NCBI GenBank assembly: GCA_934219025.1
Contig: CAKQDG010000101.1
Span: 1-7,789, forward strand
Source of the DNA: an uncultured Prevotella sp.
Lineage (GTDB): Bacteria; Bacteroidota; Bacteroidia; Bacteroidales; Bacteroidaceae
Reading direction: 5' to 3'
Length of the DNA stretch: 7,789 nt
Of the stretch, positions 1-5,682 are shown piece after piece (the first letter of the stretch is position 1; each line of letters starts with the position of its first letter). The notes beneath the pieces were generated by a model. That model saw nothing but the letters and a program-made list of their open reading frames with translations, was not told the DNA's origin and made no database searches. The position numbers were made by a program, and so were the translations under genes.

Positions 1-180
1 ATAGGTAAAGGTTTTAATTATGGTGCAAATATATATTTTTACTTGATGCAAAACAAATAAATAATTGTTTTTTATGCAAAAAAAGATTCAGCGAGAGAAA
101 AAGGAACTTGGTTGTTTTCCCTAGCGTGAGGATTTTAAACAAAAAACATGGATAAAAAACAAAGCAATTACTTATGCGAC

Positions 181-207
181 AACAACAATAACAAAAGTAT
201 TGTTGTT
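181..207 (+). terminator. AT-rich hairpin, possible weak terminator of an upstream gene
   Basis: A perfect 10-bp stem (181-190 AACAACAATA with 198-207 TATTGTTGTT) and a 7-base loop are followed by a T-rich run to about base 225. This could end transcription entering from the left. The stem is poor in G/C, so it would be weak, and it could instead be a protein-binding site. Bases 1-180 hold no gene I can support; they are AT-rich with several TGCAAA words. Confidence 0.3.
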
Positions 208-258
208 TTATTTTTCATTTTATTTGTACAAGATACGCTGAATCTCAAAATAATGTAT

Positions 259-266
259 TAATTTTG
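259..266 (+). promoter_or_regulatory. Bacteroidetes-type -7 promoter box (TAATTTTG)
   Basis: TAATTTTG matches the TAnnTTTG -7 consensus of the Bacteroidetes primary sigma factor. No TTTG lies at the usual 19-21 base spacing; the nearest TTTG (223-226) is too far upstream. Transcription from here would start near base 273 and give a leader of about 150 bases before the ATG at 424. It is the best promoter candidate for the two-gene cassette. Confidence 0.45.
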
Positions 267-293
267 TAGGGAAAAAACGATTAAGAGGGTGCA

Positions 294-311
294 ATGAAAA
301 CTTGTTTTCAT
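294..311. promoter_or_regulatory. Palindrome downstream of promoter, possible operator or leader hairpin
   Basis: ATGAAAAC and GTTTTCAT form an 8-bp inverted repeat with a 2-base spacer. It lies about 20 bases after the predicted transcription start and 113 bases before the ATG at 424. The same bases open a nine-codon frame including stop (294-320, peptide MKTCFHIA) preceded by AGAGGG. It may be an operator, an RNA hairpin or a leader peptide, and chance is possible. Confidence 0.3.
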
Positions 312-423
312 ATTGCCTAACGCGAGTTTTTTCTTATTGAAAAATTTGACCTACAGACCAAGAATAGAATGTAAGAAACAAAATAACATAAGAAAGTCCA
401 AATCTAATAAAACAATTTACCAT

Positions 424-1434
424 ATGAACGAAAAATCACAGTACGCAATCTACAAGTTTGATTTTCATAAGGCTACAACACGCTCTATCATAGCAGAATC
501 CAATGGAGTGGACGGAACCAAGTATGTAAAAATAGCGCAAAAATGTTTCGACAGCCTTTTTGACCAAAACACAGTCGACGACCTTTCAAAGACTAACAAG
601 AATGGGGAATATTCAAGACTCCCCAACGACGTGATGGCAAAAAGCGGCGACATATACTTCTGGCGCGTAAACAACAGCCAACTGAAAGACTTGTGGACAC
701 GCAACGGCAAAAACAGCAAAGGCATCGACAACTACGAGAAACAGGAAATAGAATCTAATCCCTACGGCAACGTGCTCATCGACAACCGCCCCGGAAGCTG
801 CCTCATGGCAATAGAAAAGTCAGAGGCATGGAGCGACCCCGACAAGCTGCGCGACATGCTGCTACACAATTTCAACACGAAACTCGCCGACAAGTTCGAC
901 CTTGAAATGCGCATCGAGGCACGCATGAACCCGACTGACATCTGGGATTTCGTGCATGAGCGCATTTATGAACAAGGAGACTACATCACCAAAGTTTCGT
1001 TCACATTCCAGAATCCAAAGAAAATCAACAAGACAAATGCCATGGAAGTGAAGTCGGCACGGCTTAAAGCCATACTCCGTACGACTGTGATATCAAATGC
1101 CTTAAGAGGTTTCTTCGCAATGGAATTCGACAGGAGCACGAACAACAAAATTTCACAGAAAAACAAAGACATGGCAGAAATGGTGAGGCTTTGCGGTGAA
1201 AACGGATACGACCTCTGCATAAAATTCAAGGACTTCAAGACTTACCGCATCAACGACTACGTCAAGGCTTTCTATCCACTGGAAAAGAAAAAACTCGACA
1301 ATTTCAGTATCGGAGCCATCACCATCGAAGGAAAGACCGTACTCGAAGACTGGTTTGACAATATTACAGAACAGACAAAAAATTACACAAATGAATCAGA
1401 GATTCCAAAGCGAAGAAATAAAGCGCGTAAGTGA
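424..1434 (+). CDS. Unrecognised 336-residue protein, first gene of an overlapping pair
   Basis: I do not recognise the family. The soluble protein of 336 residues has no signal peptide or membrane segment. It opens with a likely beta strand (YAIYKFDFHK, residues 8-17). A conserved-looking core lies around residues 113-135 (PYGNVLIDNRPGSCLMAIEKSEAW), then an alternating strand/helix region with FWRVNN (79-84) and WDFVHERIYEQGDYITKVSFTF (174-195). It ends in a very basic tail (PKRRNKARK, 328-336) that could touch nucleic acid. The ATG at 424 is chosen over a TTG at 313 because it follows an A-rich, Bacteroidetes-like leader and the upstream codons look non-coding. The 3' end overlaps the next gene by 44 bases, so the two are probably co-translated and may act together. 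The two-gene layout in an accessory region fits a defence or toxin-antitoxin type system, but this is a guess from context. Confidence 0.8.
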   Translation: MNEKSQYAIYKFDFHKATTRSIIAESNGVDGTKYVKIAQKCFDSLFDQNTVDDLSKTNKNGEYSRLPNDVMAKSGDIYFWRVNNSQLKDLWTRNGKNSKGIDNYEKQEIESNPYGNVLIDNRPGSCLMAIEKSEAWSDPDKLRDMLLHNFNTKLADKFDLEMRIEARMNPTDIWDFVHERIYEQGDYITKVSFTFQNPKKINKTNAMEVKSARLKAILRTTVISNALRGFFAMEFDRSTNNKISQKNKDMAEMVRLCGENGYDLCIKFKDFKTYRINDYVKAFYPLEKKKLDNFSIGAITIEGKTVLEDWFDNITEQTKNYTNESEIPKRRNKARK

Positions 1435-2287
1435 ACAGTATGCAGAGAACGAATTGTATAGAGCTATTTCAACGATAGGCCTACAGATGGAAGCCGAACT
1501 TACAGAATTCGGACTTTGCACCGAAGAGTGCTTCATGGAAGTGCTCGAACTGTTGTCTGACATAGCTGGCAAAGGCGAGAAATTTCTGGATGACATAGAA
1601 TACACATGGCTGCGCAAGCACAACGAATACAAGCGCTTCAACCGCACAGTGGATGAAGACGAAATCAGAAAAGTTGTCGGCATAGTCTTCGGCTTTGCCA
1701 TCCTTGCTGTCGACAGCAGCCGCCATCCGTTCTATCGCTATACGCTTGTGAGCGCAATGACACAAACAATTGCCAGCCATGACTTTGAAGGGTGGGCAAA
1801 AACTCTCGACACCATATTTTCCGTACCTCTTTCAGATGGATGGTTCGAAGAATACATTGACGAAGAAGTGGAAAACAGAGAAAAAACAGAAAAGGCTGAC
1901 ACCATAAAACAAAAAGCAGGAAAACATACAACCGCTAAAAAAAGCGGTAGGAAACCAGCAGATCTTTTTGTAGACGACGCAACCAAAGACCATGAGCGGA
2001 AGCGCCTGCTTTACTATCTCAGCCAGCACAAAATGAGCGGCAGACAACTGGCGAGCGACAAAAACAACAAGTTGAACGACATCATCACATGCTTCATAAA
2101 GGAATGGAATGAACGCCATCTGCTGGCAGAGAACTTCTCAGCCTCTGCCATATTCCGTTTCCTGACAGAAGATTGCGAATTGTCTTCCTCCGTAACTGAA
2201 AAATCTTACGTTAATAAAATAGGCGAACGTATAAAGAACAACGGCTACAATCCATCTACACTCTCCGAGATAAGAAAAACTTTTTAA
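1391..2287 (+). CDS. Unrecognised 298-residue helical protein, second gene of the pair
   Basis: Family not recognised. The protein appears mostly helical and in three parts. Residues 1-150 form a helical domain with a hydrophobic helix (VVGIVFGFAILAV, about 95-107), more likely a buried core helix than a membrane segment because charged helices flank it. Residues 155-195 are a highly charged, lysine- and glutamate-rich linker (EEVENREKTEKADTIKQK onward). Residues 196-298 form a second basic helical domain (KRLLYYLSQHKMSGRQL at 204-220; a Lys/Asn/Tyr-rich end with KIGERIKNNGYNPS). The start is the ATG at 1391, inside the end of the preceding gene in another frame; an upstream TTG at 1355 would only add residues encoded within that gene. 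The 44-base overlap suggests coupled translation and matched amounts of the two products. The next open frame begins 29 bases after the stop with no terminator between. Confidence 0.78.
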   Translation: MNQRFQSEEIKRVSEQYAENELYRAISTIGLQMEAELTEFGLCTEECFMEVLELLSDIAGKGEKFLDDIEYTWLRKHNEYKRFNRTVDEDEIRKVVGIVFGFAILAVDSSRHPFYRYTLVSAMTQTIASHDFEGWAKTLDTIFSVPLSDGWFEEYIDEEVENREKTEKADTIKQKAGKHTTAKKSGRKPADLFVDDATKDHERKRLLYYLSQHKMSGRQLASDKNNKLNDIITCFIKEWNERHLLAENFSASAIFRFLTEDCELSSSVTEKSYVNKIGERIKNNGYNPSTLSEIRKTF

Positions 2288-2316
2288 ATCCACAATCTTT
2301 CATCAATCTCCTCCTT

Positions 2317-3214
2317 ATGGCTTTTACCCCCGAACAATTAGCGAAAATACAACAGAAAGAAGACAATCTGCCATCAGCCTTCAGGCGCAACACCCTCACC
2401 AACTACCACGAGGGCTATTTTTTCATCACGCTCAACACTCGTGGCTATGCCCCAATTCTAAGCGCCCTTGCCGGCACTCCCACCGCTCCCGACGAAAGTC
2501 CCGACGCTCCGCATTGCGTATATACAGAACTGGGGGAAAGAGTGAAGAAATGCTGGAATCAAATCCCTAGAGACCAAGCTTTGCTACATCCGGGAACAGG
2601 CACGCCGTGCCCTCATCAAGCGCAACACCTATGAATGTTTCCACATCCACCGCAACAGCACCGCCCGTGGATGGACTGCCGATGCACTGCATCATGCCCT
2701 GCTCCACGACCGCTATATCGCCCATGATACCCACTGTCTGCAAACTGCCATACAACAACTCCGCCCACGCCTGCCGTTGCATCCCGAAAGCGGCAAACCT
2801 TCTCTCTCATACATCGGATCAGCAAATATCCTTGCCTCCACACGCAAACTGCCCCTAATATGCCACCTTGCCGATGTTGCGCTTTTTGAAAAACAGAAGG
2901 CTGCCGTGATGCAAGCGGCACGCAAGGGCGCCGTTATCGTATCGGCTTTCATCAGTTCAAAGGAGCGCGAAATAAAAAAACAGCTGCTTGCTGAAATGCT
3001 TCCTGTGATAGAGGTGATTGACAATGGCTTTGCTGATCGCTACAAGCCATCGGGCAAAGCTTTCTACGCTTGTGCCGAAAACCGTCTTGTGCAAATCTCG
3101 CCATGGACTTACGAGTACAACCGCAACACAAAAGTAACTCGCAACATGTGTATGGTGATGAACCAGTTAGTGCGTGTCATAACTGGCGTGCACGACGACT
3201 GGTGGAAGAAGTGA
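2317..3214 (+). pseudogene. Broken REP-associated (Y1) transposase-like / DprA-SLOG-like gene
   Basis: Two pieces of one gene lie in different frames. Frame 1 from the ATG at 2317 reads MAFTPEQLAKIQ... NTLTNYHEGYFFITLNTR..., resembling the first strand region of IS200/REP-type Y1 transposases, and is coherent to about 2560 (RVKKCWNQIP). Sense then jumps to frame 2 at about 2573 (TKLCYIREQARRALIKR) and stays open to the TGA at 3214. The C-terminal part has a DprA/SLOG-like Rossmann pattern: KGAVIVSAFIS, KKQLLAEMLPVIEVIDNGF, then the DRYKPSGKAFY segment, and ISPW. No HUH (His-x-His) motif or clear catalytic tyrosine segment is found between the pieces, so I infer an internal deletion plus frameshift rather than a single-base slip. 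The product should be inactive as a transposase; the C-terminal part alone (from ATG 2777, 145 residues) could still be translated. The family match is from memory of related Bacteroidales proteins. Confidence 0.55.
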
Positions 3215-3228
3215 CGGAAATGCTTTAG

Positions 3229-3273
3229 CAGGTGAATAATTGAAAGAAATAATTATTCACCTGTCCTTTTTTT
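3229..3273 (+). terminator. Rho-independent terminator after the broken gene
   Basis: A perfect 13-bp stem (3229-3241 CAGGTGAATAATT with 3251-3263 AATTATTCACCTG) and a 9-base loop are followed by TCCTTTTTTT. It begins 14 bases after the stop at 3214 and is the clearest terminator in the window. Confidence 0.85.
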
Positions 3274-3384
3274 ATTAGGCATAAAAGCCTTTACCCCATT
3301 ACGTTTCCTTACGAAACTGTGTCTCCCCTTTGGGTGAACATTAATTATCCACCTATTGCCCCTCTATTTCTTAACCTTACCTTC
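3274..3384. other. Intergenic stretch between two terminators, no gene seen
   Basis: This lies in the 332-base gap between 3214 and 3547. I find no convincing gene, RNA or promoter here. An open frame from ATG 3319 continues into the next gene but passes through the terminator hairpin at 3385-3429 and reads as low-quality coding sequence. Confidence 0.5.
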
Positions 3385-3429
3385 GCAGCAGAAATTTCAA
3401 CTACCGGAATTTCTGCTGCTTTCTTTTTT
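3385..3429 (+). terminator. Second rho-independent terminator-like hairpin
   Basis: A perfect 12-bp stem (3385-3396 GCAGCAGAAATT with 3408-3419 AATTTCTGCTGC) and an 11-base loop are followed by TTTCTTTTTT. It lies about 110 bases after the first terminator with no gene between, so it may be a back-up, or the remains of the end of a lost gene. Confidence 0.75.
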
Positions 3430-3492
3430 ACAACAAAAAGTGTTAGCACAGAGAGAAAAGCTGAGCACGGCTCCGGACAGGACATGAACAAC

Positions 3493-3523
3493 ATTGTCTA
3501 TATGATCCTGAGTGCAAGACAAT
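3493..3523. promoter_or_regulatory. Short inverted repeat upstream of the 157-residue gene
   Basis: ATTGTCT (3493-3499) and AGACAAT (3517-3523) form a 7-bp inverted repeat with a 17-base spacer, ending 23 bases before the ATG at 3547. It may be an operator. No good TAnnTTTG box is seen nearby, so the promoter of this gene remains unplaced. Confidence 0.2.
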
Positions 3524-3546
3524 ACTTAAATTCATATATAATAATT

Positions 3547-4020
3547 ATGGAAAAAGTATTTTTCAACGGCTCTGCCTCATTCAGCGCCAGCGACCCTCAG
3601 ACCATCGGAGAAATCATCGACCAGATGCTCCGAAGTAACTCACCCTTCTCGCGTGCATACCTCGAACACCTCGCGTATGCCTATCCCAACACCGAGCCGG
3701 GCATCGACCTGAAGCTCTTCACCCGAGAACCAGGACGCATGGAAATAGGAGAGATGAAAAGCGGAATGATTACACGCGACGGCGACGACCACTACCTCTT
3801 CGTGGAGAATGTCACGGAAAGGAGACCATGCAAACCGGTAACACCAAATCCCTGCGTCTTCGAAGGTGAGTGTATCAACGTGAGAAGGCGCCCTGACAGT
3901 ACTCTCTATGTTACTCTCAAACGGCCGCCATACGAAGGAACCGACGGATTCTCGTGGTTCTGCCGAAAGGCTGCACAGGAACTCTTGACTATGGCGGAGG
4001 CTTTCGAGAGAGAAATCTAA
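3547..4020 (+). CDS. Unrecognised 157-residue protein at the head of the primase module
   Basis: Not recognised. It is a soluble, probably mixed alpha/beta protein with no signal peptide. Residues 1-50 look helical after an initial MEKVFFNGSASFSA strand. The second half contains likely strands (EGECINVRRRPDSTLYVTLKRP) and a C-terminal helix beginning at the WFCRKAAQELL segment and ending AEAFEREI. The ATG at 3547 is chosen because it follows an AT-rich leader (TATATAATAATT), while upstream in-frame starts (3319, 3484) precede or overlap terminator-like and non-coding sequence. It follows two terminators and precedes the ATPase gene by 231 bases, most of them an inverted-repeat element. Its position suggests a link with the ATPase and primase, but nothing in the protein itself shows what it does. 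Confidence 0.72.
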   Translation: MEKVFFNGSASFSASDPQTIGEIIDQMLRSNSPFSRAYLEHLAYAYPNTEPGIDLKLFTREPGRMEIGEMKSGMITRDGDDHYLFVENVTERRPCKPVTPNPCVFEGECINVRRRPDSTLYVTLKRPPYEGTDGFSWFCRKAAQELLTMAEAFEREI

Positions 4021-4031
4021 ACAATGAAAAA

Positions 4032-4201
4032 CCGAACAGCGAACAACCGAACAGTTAGAAAAAAGAGGGTTATACACGTCCCAACCCTCTATATATTATA
4101 TATAACTAATTAATAATCAATAAGTTATATAATAGAGAAGAGAATAAAAAGAAATGTATACCCTACTTTTAATTTTAACTGTTCGGTTGTTCGCTGTTCG
4201 G
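4032..4201. repeat. 170-bp element with perfect 26-bp terminal inverted repeats
   Basis: The arms at 4032-4057 and 4176-4201 are exact reverse complements over all 26 bases. Each arm holds three GAACA words (4034, 4041, 4049; mirrored as TGTTC at 4180, 4188, 4195). The 118-base AT-rich core contains two smaller hairpins: AGAGGGTT/AACCCTCT (4064-4071 with 4083-4090) and TATATAACT/AGTTATATA (4099-4107 with 4123-4131). The element starts 12 bases after the stop at 4020 and ends 50 bases before the ATG at 4252. It could be a small non-autonomous mobile element (MITE-like), a repeat-binding site, or a transcribed structured leader controlling the ATPase gene. I see no clear target-site duplication. 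Confidence 0.85.
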
Positions 4202-4251
4202 ATTGCAAGAAAATAAAATTTTAAATCAAGCATCTAAATAACTAAATAGCA

Positions 4252-5538
4252 ATGACTTACGACATTTTTAGCAAGACGGCACCAAAGATGCCAAAGCCCG
4301 GCAAAGGCACAAATTTCATCAAATTCATCCTCTCAAAGGCATCAAAAGACATGCACGAACCGCTCGTACCCATGTGTATTCCGGCTCTTGCGGCACACTT
4401 ATCAGAAGTTTGCTTCACCTATTCGGACAACAAAAACTACGAACTCTGCGGACAAATGGGGCATTTGATAGGTCCTTCGGGCATTGGAAAGGCACAGCTC
4501 ACTCATCTAGTAGAGGCTATAATGAGAGATTTCAGACTGCATGATGCGGCGGAATACAAACGCCTCGAGGACTGGCAGCGACAGGTGAAGACCAAGGGCG
4601 CAAACAAAGAAAAACCGGAACGACCCGAAGTGAGCATGTGGTTTCCGCCTGCCGACATGACTAACCCGGCGTTTATCCAGAATGCCATGGCTTGCGAGAA
4701 GCACGGACAGAGGACGCAATACATCAACATGCCCGAAGTGGAAATGGCCAACCGCATGTGTGGCGGGCACAGACAGGTGAGTCAGACGGTGAGAAACATC
4801 TATGACTGTCAGCGTGCCGGAGCACTGCGTGCCACTGCCGACGGAGTGAGCGGAAATCCCGTGCTCCGCGTGAACATCACCTTCACCTCCACTCCCGATG
4901 CAGCACGCTCGTTTTACAAGAAAGACCTTACCAACGGATTCTTCGGGCGCATACCCTTTGCATACAAGGCACGCGGAGAACGCTCCGGACGAATACCCAG
5001 ACAGGGCACTTACGGCAAGGATTTCCTTGATGAGCTCGACCAGTATCTCGTTAGGCTCGACAACTGCCGCGGACTGTTCCACGTGAGGCAGCTAAACAAG
5101 ATTGCCGATCAACTTGCCGAGGAGATGGCACGCCTTGCCGACATGACCGACGACGACATGCTATGGGAACTCTCCCACCGAAGCATCTTCTCGGCTTGGA
5201 AAAAGGGTGCCGTGCTATGGATATTGAACGACCAGACGTGGACGCGCTCTATCGGGGAATTCGTGGTGTGGTTCTGCTACTACGACCTGTGGTCGAAGGT
5301 GCACGTATTCGGCGACATGTTCTCATCGAGCTTCCTGCCCGACGAAAGCTCTGAAAGGAAGGGACCGAAGAACATGCTCTCCGACTTGCCCGACCCGTTC
5401 TCCGTTCAGCAACTTGAAGACCTGCGCGTGAGTATCGGAAAATCAAAGGAAGGAACGAAACACATGCTTAGCGTATGGAAAAACCGCAACTTCATCACCT
5501 ATTCCGCACAAACGGGACTATACTCGAAAATAAAGTAG
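4252..5538 (+). CDS. DUF3987-like P-loop ATPase (helicase/primase-associated)
   Basis: The 428-residue protein resembles the DUF3987 ATPases that accompany primases in Bacteroidales. A P-loop sits at residues 74-81 (GPSGIGKA); the usual Ser/Thr after the lysine is Ala. A Walker B-like strand with acidic residues follows (TQYINMPEVE, about 155-164). Then come a polar sensor-like strand (NITFTSTP, 208-215) and the GFFGRIPFAY segment (229-238) with a possible arginine finger. The N-terminal LVPMCIPALAAHLSEVCF and the W-rich C-terminal helical region fit the family. Many relatives are longer and carry an N-terminal VirE-like domain that is absent here. The likely role is ATP-driven work on DNA with the primase encoded 144 bases downstream; the biochemical activity is inferred. 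The ATG at 4252 has only a weak A-rich leader. The inverted-repeat element just upstream may affect expression. Confidence 0.75.
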   Translation: MTYDIFSKTAPKMPKPGKGTNFIKFILSKASKDMHEPLVPMCIPALAAHLSEVCFTYSDNKNYELCGQMGHLIGPSGIGKAQLTHLVEAIMRDFRLHDAAEYKRLEDWQRQVKTKGANKEKPERPEVSMWFPPADMTNPAFIQNAMACEKHGQRTQYINMPEVEMANRMCGGHRQVSQTVRNIYDCQRAGALRATADGVSGNPVLRVNITFTSTPDAARSFYKKDLTNGFFGRIPFAYKARGERSGRIPRQGTYGKDFLDELDQYLVRLDNCRGLFHVRQLNKIADQLAEEMARLADMTDDDMLWELSHRSIFSAWKKGAVLWILNDQTWTRSIGEFVVWFCYYDLWSKVHVFGDMFSSSFLPDESSERKGPKNMLSDLPDPFSVQQLEDLRVSIGKSKEGTKHMLSVWKNRNFITYSAQTGLYSKIK

Positions 5539-5544
5539 AACTCT

Positions 5545-5653
5545 ACAGCCCCCTCCAACTCCCCCAAGGGGGAGAGTGCTGCTCAAAACTCCCCGCAGTC
5601 TATTCCTCCCCCCTTGGGGGGACTGAGGGGGGCTGTGGGATTGAGGGGGCTCC
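5545..5653. repeat. C-rich/G-rich palindromic repeat element, intergenic copy
   Basis: The element fills most of the 144-base gap between the ATPase stop and the primase ATG. It begins ACAGCCCCCTCCAACTCCCC, makes a hairpin with CTCCCCC/GGGGGAG, and closes with CCCCCCTTGGGGGG and two copies of an 18-base GGACTGAGGGGGGCTGTG-type unit, the second diverged and shortened. Its two ends are approximate reverse complements, as in bacterial interspersed mosaic (paired REP) elements. A closely related expanded copy lies inside the primase gene at 6205-6435. G-runs at 5616-5621, 5627-5632, 5637-5639 and 5645-5649, with loops of 5, 4 and 5 bases, fit the canonical G-quadruplex pattern. Confidence 0.88.
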
Positions 5654-5682
5654 AATATCTCCCAGAAAAAACAACGAAACTC

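Noticed and set aside
313..423. TTG-start extension of the first gene by 37 residues
   Set aside because: The extra residues look non-coding, and ATG 424 has an A-rich leader typical of the group.
2607..2858. 83-residue open frame on the + strand inside the broken transposase-like gene
   Set aside because: It is a different frame over the frame-2 coding remnant (TKLCYIREQ...), which reads as sensible protein through this stretch.
2317..3214. A simple sequencing-error frameshift as the cause of the broken gene
   Set aside because: Restoring the frame would still leave no HUH region between the pieces, so a deletion is more likely.
3319..3546. ATG-start extension of the 157-residue gene by 76 residues
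   Set aside because: The extension runs through a strong terminator hairpin (3385-3429) and has unnatural composition; ATG 3547 fits better.
4032..4201. Insertion sequence with a transposase gene
   Set aside because: The 118-base core is AT-rich with no coding frame; at most it is a non-autonomous element.
4507..5082. 191-residue reverse-strand open frame
   Set aside because: It lies wholly antisense to the ATPase gene and shows no recognisable protein pattern.
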